A stretch of DNA of 64,000 bases, taken from Asterochloris sp. CNOR1. Lineage: Eukaryota > Chlorophyta > Trebouxiophyceae > Trebouxiales > Trebouxiaceae. The stretch covers positions 1,860,001 to 1,924,000 of the forward strand of contig OZ017757.1 in assembly GCA_963969365.1 (NCBI GenBank), given 5' to 3'. Below are positions 45,501 to 57,159 of this stretch, piece after piece. The translations under genes were made by a program, and so were the position numbers. The notes beneath the pieces were generated by a model. That model saw only the letters and a list, made by a program, of their open reading frames with translations. It did not search any database and was not told where the DNA came from. Within the stretch, counting starts at the first letter, position 1. Each line of letters begins with the position of its first letter.

Positions 45501-46651
45501 GTTTCAACCCTGTGCCCCTCCTCTGCTCACCCATCCTGCACTTCAGGTGCAAGAGTCTGCTGATAGCAACCTGTTGGGGCCTGCCTGCATTCCTACTTGA
45601 TGATGACATGAGTGCCCTTACATGTTCATGTTTGGTGGCAGCGTCTCATGCAGGCCTTTTCCTGTTGCACAGCATTTTGCTTGGGCCGACGTTGTCCCGA
45701 AAGCGGCTGCAGCCTCAAGCTCTGTCATGTCTGCCTGTTACCAGAGGAGCAGCCCGCTGCACAATCTGCATTTTTACGTAATTGACAGATGCTTGGGCTC
45801 CATTTGGCAATGATGGAAATGGCTGACATCCTGTGTTGTGTGACCAGTATCGTCCAAGGGGCATCTCTGTGCAAGTGCCATGTATCAAGCAATACCAGCC
45901 TCAGCAGGCTGTCCTTGACCGCTCGACATCGTTGGGGCTCTCAGTGTTGTGCATTAGCTGCTGCATGGCCACTCCTGGTGGTCTCTCTGCTGCAGGAAGC
46001 AGATGTCAGCAGCCAAGCGCGCACAGAGCCTGTAGAGCTATCATACCAGGAGGTCGCCATGCCTCCTGTAGGCTAGCACAATCAAAATTAAACTCTGCAC
46101 TCTGCTGCACCATAAAGGTGTTGCTGCACAAGCCCTGCTGACCTGCTTTGATGCAGGCAGCCTATTGGGCGGGCCCAGGGCCTGTGCAACTGCCACACCA
46201 GAAGCGATGTGATTATAAAAAAGTAGTCATTTGCTCCCTGTGCTGCAGGAACCAGGTGTCGGCGGCAGAGTGTGCTCAGAGCCTGTGGAGCTACCTGTGC
46301 GAGGACTTCCACAGGCTTGGCTATGAGAGCATGCTACTGGACCCAGCGGTGCGTATCAGCTACACGGCCTCAGCCTTCAGCCATGAGCTGTTTGGCATCA
46401 AGGTGGACACCATTCCATATGTCCCTTGGGGTGCCCATGCCCTGGAGCCATTGAATCTAGACTTTATTGCGTCTCGGACCTTCATGATGTGCTGCCCAGC
46501 CACAGACTTTGGTAGGTGCCACAGCCGCGAGATCTATGGCGTCAACCATACGAAAGCCTTCCTGGCGGCCCACTTCCCAGAGATGAAATTAGATGAACCA
46601 GCTGGCGGCGGGGGAGGGGCTCAGGCCACTGATCCAGATATGGAGGTCTAG
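42544..46651 (+). CDS. CAP59/CMT1-type mannosyltransferase (GT69 family)
   Basis: Golgi or ER glycosyltransferase of the family that includes Cryptococcus CAP59 and alpha-1,3-mannosyltransferase CMT1. Eight exons in phase (42544-42658, 42806-43083, 43300-43414, 43797-43862, 44128-44390, 44908-44958, 45222-45388, 46249-46651) give 485 residues. Residues about 24-41 (IGWVACAALLFAATLPG) form a signal anchor. Domain landmarks: VMFLGAFQDAGNTIGSMF, SIVLSMHERDSEDSTG (compare VSIYESGSxD), LWLQAMRNIFAKLGI, RVEYLNYALGPAL, the metal-binding-region block IAFLSDSYFCWHHLERLLL with SGMDFTDARQHG, then INAAPFRLHNLRFR, CAQSLWSYLCEDF and a conserved C-terminal block. The acceptor substrate is unknown; a wall or N-glycan role is inference. 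It diverges from SAP30BP by 539 bp. Confidence 0.92.
44506..44600 (+). repeat. Exon echo of GT69 exon 5 end
   Basis: About 95 bp copy of the end of exon 5 (44277-44395), in the downstream intron. Shared: CTGCTGCATGAGG versus CTGCTCCATGAGG, ATGGACTTC, GATG, CAGCATGG and GGGCCNGAC. Confidence 0.85.
45986..46045 (+). repeat. Exon echo of GT69 exon 8 start with acceptor
   Basis: Copy of the exon 8 acceptor and first 50 bp (46238-46298). Shared: GCTGCAGGAA, GTGTCGGCGGCAG versus GTCAGCAGCCAA, CAGAGCCTGTNGAGCTA. Confidence 0.82.
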
Positions 46652-47293
46652 CTCGGCTCCAGACTCAAGAATTTGAATTGGACTGACGCATGCCTGCGCC
46701 ACCCCCCTCGTAATAGCATGAGACTTTCCAGTAACATTTGCATCAGCAGTGATCCCGCGCTTTCTATGCAACAGTGCACACAACACGCCAACTGTTTCCC
46801 ATCGTGGCAGCTGATTTTTTCAGCCAACCATTTCACAAGCCAGCCAGATTTTTGCCTGTCACTCACACAACATGGTGAGCAAAATTTGCCGGTTCAAACC
46901 CTTTCCAAAAACCTTGCAACTGTCGATGTCCTGCGCAATTTACCATCACACTCTTGCCAGTAGTGCTTACCTGATCCGCAAGAAGTCAGTGCCATCGAGC
47001 CTTTCCCTGTCAGGTGAGGCTGATTCTGGAGCGCGAGCTGTCGGGTCTGCAGTCTTCAAGTGGCACACGCTGTCTTTGAAGATCAATGTCCTGTTGGACC
47101 CGTGTGAGCGCCCTATTACATGCGTTCCCACGCAGTCGCCCTGCACCAACCACCTGTGTGTAGGTTGAGTGTTGTCCAGGAGCAGTGCTGCAGTGGCGCG
47201 TCTGCATATACTTGGTGCCACTTGGCTGACAGCTGCAATCCTGTTTTGCACCATGCAGGTCTTGCTAGCAGACTGTAAGCAGCAGGCAGCCAT
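46648..47293 (-). CDS. Doubtful small protein, possibly organelle-targeted
   Basis: Exons 47293-46971 and 46693-46648 join in phase 2 (GTAAGC donor, GCGCAG acceptor) to give 122 residues. The first 45 residues lack acidic residues apart from one Asp and look like a mitochondrial presequence (MVQNRIAAVSQVAPSICRR). The rest (RWLVQGDCVGTHVIGRSHG, TLIFKDSVCHLK) matches no family I know. Its stop would overlap the stop of the GT69 gene by a few bases. The good donor and agreeing phase argue for it; the lack of any known family and the overlap argue against. Confidence 0.35.
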
Positions 47294-47461
47294 CTGTTGA
47301 CCGCCCAGCCACCTCCCAGTAGGCCAGCCAGGGCCACACCCGCGACCTGAAGCAGCAGGGGCCTCAGGGCTCAAGTGGTTACGTCCTAAGCCTTAGTCAT
47401 AAAAGCCTTGGCAGGGGCCAGGCAGCTCCCCGCCAGGGACCCCGCAGGCGCTGCAGGGTGC

Positions 47462-50400
47462 ATGGTCCAGCAGGTTCCCACTGCTGGCCTAGTGCTCATC
47501 TTCGCCAGCTTGTTTGCGTGCATCTACGTGGCAGGACGCCTCTGGGTCACCACACGCGAGCTACACTATCTGGTGAGCTCTCATGCCTCTTTTGCTCGAC
47601 ATCGAGCCAGCTGGCAGGTCCACCTGGCCCTTCGCCGCATGCAAGTGTCAGAACTGCAGCAGTGCATTGTGCAGGTCTCCTGCTGCAGCAGCAACAGCTT
47701 TGTGTGCAGAGCTGATGGTCCAGATCCCCCTTAGCAGCATGAGGTAGCTGTCCTGACTGGGCCTCCTGCTGCATGCTCTGCAGCAATATGAGCTGCACCA
47801 AGTCAGCAGCACACGGAAACTAGGGCTTGGAAGGAGCACCTCTGCAGCGTTCCCCTTCCTGAATGGAGCGCTGGACGGGGTAGACCAACCCCCAGAGTGA
47901 GCTGCTGCTTCATGCATCTTGCATGCAGCTGGAATTGTTTACAGCACTGCTCAGAGCGCTGGACACTGTTGCCCGTTTTGCAATTTGTTGATGGCTGGGG
48001 AACCCACAAATGCATCAGCCCAGCGTGTTGAGTCCTTGCAATTAGCTTGGCAGCCAGCACCGGCTCATGTTGCTGCACACAGCCCCAGCGCCCTTCCCCA
48101 GCAGTGACAGCCGCTTGCTGAGGCTACCAGCTGTCACCATGCTCCCTGCAGGGTGGCAGACCTGTACTACAGCATTTGCTGGCTGCCAGTCTCATGCAGC
48201 TGCTCACAGAACCCCTGCTGAGGCTGCCTGCTGCCACTCCGCAGGGGCCAGGCAGACGTGCTGTACTACAGCATTCGCTCGCGGCCGTCTGGAGCGCCGG
48301 CACCCCCACTCACGGGGCAGTCTTTGGAGGTGGAGTTGCCAGACCAGCCCTATGATGACAGGCTGCTGGGACAGATCGACTCTGTGGAGTCGGGAGAGGT
48401 GCAGGGCTGGGCCTGCCTGCGAGGCGCTCTGACCGACCCTCTGAAGGTCAGTATCTGGGCAGCACACGCCAGCAAGGCAGGACAGGCAGCTGGCTGGCAT
48501 GGACAGGCTTGTGGAGCTTTCTTTGGGCCTCACAAAACCTGTCCCTCTAGCCTGCTGCATGCTGGACAGCACATGCGTGTTTGTACTTGCCTGCCGCCAC
48601 ACAACAGTCCAATCATCCACAAGTCTGCCCTAGGCAGTGCACTGGCATGCTGTACCCTTGTGCATGGTGCACTCTATCGACAAACCTGCTAAGTCAGCAT
48701 GTGACACGAACGGCTGCCTTCCATAGGTGCTGGTGTATGTGGATGGCAAGAAGGTTGGCGAGGCTCCTGCGGTGGGCGCCACACCACACCACATCATCCA
48801 CCGCCTCTGTGAGATTGACCTCACTCTGGGCGAACGAGCGCAGCAGCCACCCCAGCCGCAGCAGATGGGCGTGGGCTTTCACCTGAAGCTGCCCATGCTC
48901 AATGCGGGCAAGCATGAGGCAAGCAGCTGATGTGCATGCGGGAGAGCTGTGCGGCCTGGCCCCTGCTGTACTGCCTGCCACCTGCAGCGCTGCCTGTGCC
49001 CTGCTGTGCCGGCCTGCCACCTGCAACGCTGCCTGCCTCCTGATGCGTTGTCTGCCACACCAAGCCCCATCACATGTATGCATGCATAGTTAGAGCTGCG
49101 CATTATGCAGAATCAACATAGTCCAGCTATTGGTGAAATGCACCTGCAGAGCCTGCAGTGGCAGCTGCAGCAGCAGCTGTCCCACGCAGCACTATGTGCC
49201 CTGAGGAGTCCACAGTACATAGACAGGCACCGCCTGCCTGCTGCAGGTGCGGGCCTTTGTGCAGAATGCAAAGGGTGATGGCAAGCAGGAGGTCAACCAG
49301 AGCCCCCTGACTTTTATGGAGTCCACAATGGAGCCAGCCCTTGGCGAAGCCCTGAAGAGGAAGGATGCCATCATCCGTGTCCGCAATGCCCAGATCTCTG
49401 CCCTCTGGGACGAGCTGCACACACGGCAGCCCTGGCGCAATGCCATTTCTGGGGATGGCCTGGTCAGCTTCAGCGAGGCGCCCTCCAACAGCACGCGCAA
49501 GCTGGCTGTGCTGGGCATCAACACGGTGAGCTGCTGGTGTCCACAAGGTTGTTCAAGAGGTTGGCAAACCGTCATTCAACAGGTTGCTGATGGGAGGGAC
49601 ACCCAGCCGCATGGTCCTGCTCACTAACAGCAGGTGCGAGCTGGCTGTGCTGGACATCAAAGCAGTCTGGGATGCTCTGGGGTCCAGTGGAATGTTGCTC
49701 ATGCTGCGCTTGCTCAGCGGCTTTTCATTTGCAAGGTGGCAGTGCTGAACATCAGCACAGTAAACTGCTTGAGTGCCAGACAGGCGGCCGTGTGCAGGCG
49801 CTGTTGAGAGCACCTTGCTGCCCTTCAGTTGCTGCATCACCACACTGCATCAACAAAGCGGTAGGGCCATGATAGGATGGCACAGCTCTGTGCAGTACCT
49901 CCTGATATCAGCTGTGAAAGCGCATCATTGCAACCCGCAAAGGGTACTCACTTGGCCTGGGGCTCTCACTGGTACCTGCGCCTGCCTACTTGGGCTGGCG
50001 TGTGATGGAGCATGTCCTGAAAGTGCTGTCCTGCTACAGGGCATGGGAGCCAGGGAGCGCCGTGACAACCTGCGACGCACATGGGTGCCCACGGGGAAGG
50101 AGCTGCAGCGCTTGGAGGAGGAGCGGGGGATAGTCATCAGATTCGTCATCGGCTACAGGTGGGGCTGCACGCTGCTGTGCTGCAGCCAGGGCGAGTTGAG
50201 CCCTGCAGGCATTGGCGAAAGGTGCCTTACTGCAGCCAGCAGGCAGTTGTGAGCCAGCTGGGCGGGGTCTGCACCTTCTGATGCAGGCATCAGCTAACAG
50301 TGCTTTTGCAGGCCTGAGGCCGGCCAGGTGTGCAGCCAAACGTCTCCAGTGCCCAAGCAGGAGGCACTGGGGGCAAGATGCAGTGCACCCTGAGCAGTCT

Positions 50401-52396
50401 CCTGTGTGCCCTGTACGGAAGAGAGTTGCAGGGCTGACGGTGTTCCACATTGCCGCTGCAGCGAGCAGAAGGATGATCCTGATGAGGAGAAGCTGGCCCG
50501 CGAGATGAAAGAGTTTGGCGATATCGTGCGCATAGACATGGTGGACACCTACGCAGACTTGTCCATGAAGACCATGCGCATGTTCTCTGCACTTCCCCAG
50601 AAGGTGAGAGGCGTGGCCTCCAGCTTTGGGTGCCAGGGCTTGGGGGAACAACATCTGGGGTGGCCTGCAGATCTTGCTCACAGTCATGCCTTTGACGGTG
50701 TCAGGGGTTGGCTATGAACCTAATCTCAGCACTGTCCCAGGATTTGCGATGTGGGATTTGCTGTGCTCGAGTATGGGCAGCTTGGCTGCTGCTGCGTTGG
50801 CTATGCATTTTCAGCCCCTGAGGATGCGCACAGTATCAGCGCTGCCCAGCACAGACGGTGGGAGAAGGGGAGGGGTTGGGTTAAGCTCTGCGCCGCCTTG
50901 CGAGCAGCAAGCCTTGGTAAGCTGTCTGCTCTTCTGCTTCTGTTGGACCAGGGGTTGTTGATGAGGCAGACACTGTGGCGGGTGCAGCTCATCGACTCGG
51001 CTCCTGCTGTTGGGGTCCCCATGTGGGGCTGCTGCAGCGCCTAGAGTTGCTGGTGCTAATGGCATGGGCATCATCTGGGTTGTGCCGGCACCAAGCACAC
51101 AGGCAAGGTCAGCCAAGTCCCCTCATGGCTGACAGGCAGCCCACTTGCCTGCAGGTAGACGCTGACTTCTACTTCAAGATCGATGATGATGTGGCTGTCA
51201 ATGTGGATGCATTGGCCGACTACTTGGACGAGCGCCGCACACAGGGCAACCTTTACCTGGTGAGAGACCAAATGGCAGGTTGTGGCTGCTCAGGCTGCTC
51301 AACGCAGGCTGGTGGTAGCCTGCACTGGCAGGTTTGGTCATGCAATTCATGTGGGCCAGTGTTGGATGCTGTGCTCAGGAGCTGGCAAGCTTGCTCTTGT
51401 CGTCCTTTTCTCCAAGCTCTGCTCTGCTGCTGCACGTCATGCTGTTTGTAGAAGCACTGCGGTGCCTGACATCTGGTGCTGGCTGCCTGCAGGGCTGCAT
51501 GAAGTCCGGTCAGGTGCTCACCGACCGGCGCTACAAGTGGTTTGAGCCCGAGAACTGGCGATTTGGTGATGGTGCTGGAGCAGAGGGCCAGATCAACTAC
51601 ATGCGCCACGCATCGGGGCAGATTTATGGTGTGTCAGGGCCGGTAGCCAAGTACATTGGACGCAACGCCCCCATCCTGCACAAGTGAGTAGTCCTGGGGG
51701 TTGCTGTGGAGCTCATCTGCAGGGCATCTTGCACAAGTGAGCGGCGCTGGGGCCAGACCTGGGCCCAGCTGCAGTGTAAAAAAGAGAGCCTGAGGTGCTA
51801 GTCTTTCTGGGTGTCATGCTTGGCTCAGGTCTTGTGGGCTGCAGTGCTGCATGACTGATATGCTGGGCTCGGCCGATCAGCCATGCTGAAGCAAGCTGCC
51901 TTGCTTGCACAACCCTGCCGTATCGGGCTAGTTCCTCAGCAGCGTGCAGAACGACAAAGCAGCTGCTCTGGGGAGACCCTTCTAGAACCTTAAGGCACTG
52001 ATCGTGCCTTCTGTGTGCCACAGGTTTGCCAATGAGGATGTCACTCTTGGGGCCTGGCTCATGGGGCTGGAGATCACCCATGTGGATGAGCGCCGCCTGT
52101 GCTGCGATAGCGCAGAGAAGTGCAGCGCCCAGGTGCACAGCCCTGCACAATAGCGAATTTTCTGCCTGTAATCTGTTGTCTGCATGGATCCCGTTATGCA
52201 GGGCTGCTTACAGTTGAGCACCAGTGACCTGAATGTGTGCCTGCTGCAGACGGAAGGGAATCTGTGCTTGGCATACTACGAGCACCAGTGCGCAGGTATC
52301 TGCAGTTCTGAACAACGCCTCGAACCCATTTATGATTCCTGCCTGAAGGATCCCCTCAACAAGGGCCAAAATCAGCGCACACCAGCCAAACAATAG
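47462..52396 (+). CDS. GT31 beta-1,3-galactosyltransferase-like protein (type II Golgi protein)
   Basis: Golgi enzyme expected to add galactose from UDP-galactose to glycoproteins. Eleven exons in phase (47462-47572, 47784-47896, 48245-48446, 48727-48918, 49247-49525, 50040-50158, 50462-50603, 51155-51259, 51493-51683, 52024-52132, 52250-52396) give 569 residues. Residues about 6-24 (TAGLVLIFASLFACIYVAG) are a signal anchor. A beta-rich stem (GWACLRGA, VLVYVDGKKVG, LNAGKHEVRAF) precedes the catalytic domain: ARERRDNLRRTW, IVIRFVIGY, DTYADLSMKTMRMF, metal-binding DDD in DFYFKIDDDVAVN, YGVSGPVAKYI and the EDV motif in FANEDVTLGAWL. Exon 4 ends in a GC donor (GAG/GCAAGC). The TTG upstream of the first ATG is in frame, but the ATG at 47462 is the first Met. 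Family call is secure; acceptor is unknown. Confidence 0.95.
48133..48192 (+). repeat. Exon echo of GT31 exon 3 start with acceptor
   Basis: Copy of the exon 3 acceptor and first 50 bp (48229-48292). Shared: GCAGGG, GGCAGAC, CTGTACTACAGCATT, CGCTCG versus GCTGGC, and the end word GTCT. Confidence 0.85.
49632..49772 (+). repeat. Two exon echoes of GT31 exon 5 end
   Basis: Copies at 49632-49672 and 49732-49772 of the exon 5 end (49496-49530). Shared: GCTGGCTGTGCTGGNCATCAA in the first; AGTGCTGAACATCAGCACAGTA in the second, which keeps a GT donor position. Confidence 0.8.
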
Positions 52397-52656
52397 TCTG
52401 CAGTCCTAGTCTCCACATGACCATCAACAAGCTTTGCCCTCTTGTTTCTCACCAACATGACAGACAGCAGCCTCGTGCTTTTGCCACATTCCCTCTGCTG
52501 CTTGCTGGGCCATCAAGCCCCCTGACTGACTTTGCTTTCCCCGCCTTATTTATTCCGAAACTTGAACAAACCCTGCTGCATTCCAAGGTTTCCAACACAA
52601 CAGACTTGCCATTTAATCACTAAATCGAAAATTCTCATCACAATCAACTGTTGTGT

Positions 52657-52679
52657 CACACACATATATATATACACAC
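52657..52679 (+). repeat. AC/AT dinucleotide microsatellite
   Basis: Short run of CACACA then TATATATATA then CACAC between the convergent GT31 and NTF2-like genes. Confidence 0.85.
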
Positions 52680-52708
52680 TACAGCCTGGCTCTGATGACT
52701 GTCCAACT

Positions 52709-55619
52709 TTACACTCCACTTGCAGTCTTCATCTTGAGCTGGCGCTCCAACCCAAACATGCGCATGAAGAAGTTGGTAGTGGCAGCATTGATACTGCGCA
52801 GGAACCTGCAACATGATAGCATTCAGATGTCAATGCTGGGCCTTGCTTGCAGAACACTGCAGTCGCTGCATGCATGGCATGCATCACATGATCCCTGTCC
52901 GACAGGGGCTTGCCCCCAAAGCAACCCGCACAGAGAGGTGTTGCGTCAGCACAACAGCCAACACTTGGGCCCGCAAGTGTGCATTCTCTTCAGCTGCAGT
53001 GCAATGAGTCACAGCATGTGCCACTCACGCTGCCTGCTGGGGCAGGCACTGCAACAGACCCTCTGCATTGCGCAGGAGAATGTAGAACACGCCCCTTCCC
53101 AGGACAAATGTGGGCTTGTCCTCCCAGGAATCGCAGTGTGCCCAGACCAATCCACAGGTTCGGTTTGTCCGTGGTTGCCATGCACTGAGAAACCAGATAC
53201 TGACATCCTTGCAGCAGGGCCTGCTGTAATGCTGTACTGCAGCAGGGGCACATCAAGCAGGGCTGCCAGTCTGAGTCCTGTATATTCACTCTCCCAGGTG
53301 TGTCTATTGAGCGCAATGCACCCAGAAGAACCCTCTACTGACAGCACAGTTTCAATTGAACATTCAGTGCTCAGGCGGCACCCATCAAGCAGGTGCCCAC
53401 CTGGGTGGTGTCGGCTTGCCCTCCCAGGTGTCACTGTGGCGGGCAATGAGCCCAGACGACTCCTCGATGGTCAGCACAGTGTTGGTCTGCAGGTCCACAC
53501 GCTCGGGCAGCATGTGCTTGCTGAACCACCCCTCTCGTGCAAATGTGTAGGCCTGCTTATTGGGCACCAGCACCTGCCAGGAAGGGGACGAGCAGAGCTC
53601 AAGGACAGCAGGGCTTCGTGCTTACAATGTGCAACCACACTTGCCGATGCAGAGCTAGGTGGCTCGGGCAGCGCGGGTACGATGCCTGCCCAAACAAAGG
53701 GAAGCCGCTTGTCACAGGTAGAAGCAGCAGATCTGGGCAGGCGATAAAGAGATCTGGGCAGGCTGCGTGCACTAGCTGGCCAGGCGAAGAGCAGCGGCTG
53801 CGCTGCTCTGGCGAGGCTGTGCCCACCAGCTACCCCATCAAAGCAACATGAAACAGTAGCTGTGGACCGCATAACAGCTGCAGCTGGGCGACTTGGGCCA
53901 AGCTGCAAAGCCCACACTCACCTCCATGAGACCATCCTTCTGTGCCTTGAGAGTGGGGGTCTGCTTGTCAATCTCCACCTTCTGCAGCAAGCAGGACTCA
54001 ACCTCAAGTATGAAGTGCCTGCAAGGGTGCTTTGGTACCTGTACTGCATGTTCAGGCAGCAGCCACACTAGAGTCATGGGCAGCATGCACAAGGATGCAC
54101 AGCCAAGCCTGCAGAGAGGCTGAAGGCAGTTTTGGCCAGGCAGCAGGCAAAAACGCACATCGAATTGCAGCTGGCACAGTAGATCCCAGATGAGGCCTGC
54201 CCTCAGCTGATGGCACTGTGCACAGCAGGCCTCTGCAGCAGAACCATCCAGGCTGCTGACAATGCTGCCAGTTGACTCTGGCTGCTGAGCTGCTGACCTA
54301 GCCCAGTAGCTTACCGAGAAGATCTTCTGCAGGCTGTAGAACTGCAACGTCATGTCCTTGCGGCCATAGCAATTGGCCTACATACAGGGTATTGTTCTCT
54401 CAGACAATTGCAGTGCAAAGGCAAGGCTGGCTGGGAAAGCATGCCATGATTGGCAAGGCTAGAGTAGCCTTGCGTCCATCATGTGCACCACATATGGAGC
54501 TGGCATGTGCAAGGGGGACATACTGCACGCTGGCAGTGCAGAGTGCCAGCTTTCACTCTGGCTAGCACCACCAAGCATGGCGAGAGCGAAAGTGCTTGCC
54601 AGCATATACTCTACACACAACAGAGGTCCAGAGCTGAATGAACTCACCAGGGGGTCCACAAAGCTGCAGCAAATAAAAGGATGCTTGGTCAGTTCACAAT
54701 GGAATCCAGTTGGCGCAGCAGGCAGGCAGTACAAAACAAATGCAGTATAGCAGTAACAGTGTTACTGGCTCACTTGCACTTCTCTGTATAATGCTGGCTG
54801 ATGATGTCCGTGATCTCCTGCTCAGTCCTGTGCAGAAGTACAAAAACTGCTCTCAGCTTCTAGCAGCAGAGTTGCAGCACTCTGCCCCAGCTGAGGCAAC
54901 GAAATGCTCGCCCTCTCAGTCAGGGGCGAAGGACAAGTGCAGTGTGTGAAAGCCTGCCAAGGACTGTGACATGATGAAGTAAGATGACTTGCAGGTTGAA
55001 GATCTTGCAGGGACGGCTGGCAGAGTGCTGCTCAAAGGACCTGCCAGATCTAGCCACTGCTCAGGCTCTCGCTCGCCATGAAGAGCTCACCTGGCTGTGT
55101 AGGCACTCAGGGCGATGTCCACAAGTTTAAGTACGTTTGGGGACAGAGCCTGGCCAGATGGTGGGCTGGCACCCACGCCTGCAGGAGAGCTGGGGTCAAC
55201 AACAGATTGGCAGGCACAGACTGTCAGACAACGATCATGTCAGGGGTGATGTGGCGCAACGTAGGACATCCTCTGCTGCTGAGCTAAGCGTGGGATGATG
55301 TGTTTGATCAGCTGCGCATCATTCCCGCAGCCTGCTCAGGTGTCTTCATGCACAGCCTCCGCACAGCCTTGCCTGCATTGGCTCCCTTTGTTTGTGCAGG
55401 CTGATTCTGGGCCAGTGCATCGTCAGCAGTGCTAGACTTGGCGGCCTGGGTAGCCATTGTTGCCGAGCTTCCCGCTGGCAGAAGGTCCGAAGGGCAGGTT
55501 TTGACTTGACTGGCTAGCACAACGTATCGGGATGCGCTCAGGAGCAGGTAGGTGGAAGCTAATGCTCGAACTTGCATGTGCTGGTTGAGTGGAAAAGCTG
55601 CTTTTCGGGACAGCTGCAT
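52709..55619 (-). CDS. NTF2/SnoaL-like fold protein, probably organelle-targeted
   Basis: Seven exons are well fixed by phase: 55178-55091, 54827-54774, 54663-54648, 54377-54315, 53981-53922, 53573-53401 and 52805-52709. The 5' exon probably starts at the Met at 55619 (or the inner Met at 55457), with a presequence-like start (MQLSRKAAFPLNQHMQVRA), but its donor was not found. The product fits an NTF2-like cone fold of the DUF2358/SnoaL sort: helix ITDIISQHYTEKC, strand NFVDPL (compare FxDPL), helix GRKDMTLQFYSLQKIFS, strands KVEIDKQTPT and VLVPNKQAYTFA, then LTIEESSGLIARHSDTWEG, a typical last strand ending at HxDxW, and a basic amphipathic tail. Function is unknown. Exon 54663-54648 is only 16 nt. 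Confidence 0.75.
53110..53360 (-). repeat. Two exon echoes of the NTF2-like gene's exon 53573-53401
   Basis: Copies at 53293-53360 and 53110-53165 of the exon end (53408-53486). Plus-strand shared words: CTCCCAGGTGT, GAGC or GTGC followed by AATG, CCCAGA and CAGCACAGT; farther copy CTTGTCCTCCCAGG and TGCCCAGACNA. Confidence 0.8.
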
Positions 55620-55962
55620 TTTGGTTTCCTACATGCAGCAAGAAGGCTGTTGAGAAATCTGTACGACAATTCATCCTAGCCTGTTGCAGACTGTCTCAGC
55701 TGTGGCAAAGAGGGAGTGTGCAGGGAGTGAAAGTTTGCATTTCAAGATTCTTTGCAGGAACGAGGGCACAGGCATGGCACATAGGGCGCAATTCTCGTTT
55801 ATTGTTGCTATCTGAGAGAAGGGGCTAAGAAGTCGGGCGAAAGCTGAGCACTTTGGGGTGCCTTGTGACTGCAGCAACAAAAGTGGTGGGGTGTGCCCCT
55901 GTTGGGCGACTACAAATCAGGGCCAATGGTGTGTTCTGGCAAGGCGCTCCAGCAGGAAAGGG

Positions 55963-57159
55963 TCACCCGGCGCGGACTGGGAGAACCTCAGGCACAGCAT
56001 CCTCTGATGCAGCCTGAGCGCTGGAACCTGAAGCAAGCTCTGCCTCGCAGCCAGTCTCGCTGTGGGCCTTGTCAGGCCTTACAGCCGCTAGGGCAGCCTC
56101 CTGTGCTATGGTATTGAGGGCATACGCAGCAGCCACACCAGCGTCCTCGAGGCTCAGCGTCTGTACGCCTGCCACCTTTGCTGTGGGTGTCTTGCTTGCA
56201 GCTGTGCAGGGCTGCGCCTGGCTGGCCACAGGCGTGGCAGCCAGCCTCTGCTCTCCTATGGGCACCAGACTGGAACTTGAAGGTCCCCTTTTGGGTTCGC
56301 GGGGAGGCTGCTGCTGCTCATCCTCACTGAGCAGCTGCCCAGACTGGATGCGGCGCAGATCGGGCTGCCAGGCTGCTGCATGCTGCTGTGTGCTGTTGCT
56401 GCCAGGTCCCCCCACCGTGGCCCCAGCCTCAGCTGGGGCCATGACAAGGTTCCAGAGGGGACTACGGCGCCCATGGGAGGCCTGCAGAAGTGCATGGACG
56501 ATCTTATGACGCCTTGTGTAGTGAAGCGGTGAGGTGAGGGATTGTGTGACACACTAGGCATTGCAACAATTCGGCCTGCCAAAGCAGGGGTTGAGGTAAG
56601 GGCTGTGTCAAGTGCGATAGCCTACCGCAGCCGAACAACGCGACATCGTGTTTCATAAAGATGCTGAGTGCCGCCTGGCATTGCCTAGCAGCAGGGAAGG
56701 GCAGCTCACCGTGCTGACAATAGAGGATGTGCGCTTGGGGGTGCGGCAGCCGCGGCAGGTGAATGTGCGCCCCTCTTGCTTGAACTGCCGGCGCTCATCT
56801 TTGCTCATGTCGCGCCATGGCTTGCCTGCCTCTGCCTCACACAGCACGCACACAGGGGAGACCTGCAGGTGAGGGCCAGCAGCGTGAATGCTGGGTAAGG
56901 GAATGGTGTGAAGGGGCAGCAGGATTGCCTCCATGGCAAAGCAGCGTTTTTGGTGACCTGCACCAAGATGGCTGAACAAGACAGGGGGCAGGCGATGCCT
57001 GGAGACAGCAGGGCAGAAACAGATGTGGTGGCAGCAGGCACGGCTAGTAGCCTGCTGACAGCATTACAAGAGGTGAGTGGGGGCCCTTGGCAGCCCTGCC
57101 GGGTCGCTCACCGAGTCATCCACTGCTGCTGAGCCTGAGCGGCTCTGCTGGGCGCCCAT
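55963..57159 (-). CDS. Putatively N-myristoylated Cys4 zinc-binding protein
   Basis: Three exons in phase 0, 57159-57112, 56862-56710 and 56481-55963, give 239 residues. The first exon encodes MGAQQSRSGSAAVDDS: Gly2 with Ser at position 6 is a classical N-myristoylation context. Exon 2 encodes a small domain with two Cys pairs 37 residues apart, PVCVLCEAEAGKPWRDMSK and TFTCRGCRTPKRTSS, as in a zinc ribbon. Exon 3 is Ala/Ser/Gln-rich and largely disordered, with one likely helix (AGVAAAYALNTIAQEAALAAV). I do not recognise a family. If both features are real, it would be a membrane-tethered zinc-binding adaptor; this is inference. The tight junctions and unbroken 173-codon last exon support the model. 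Confidence 0.74.
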
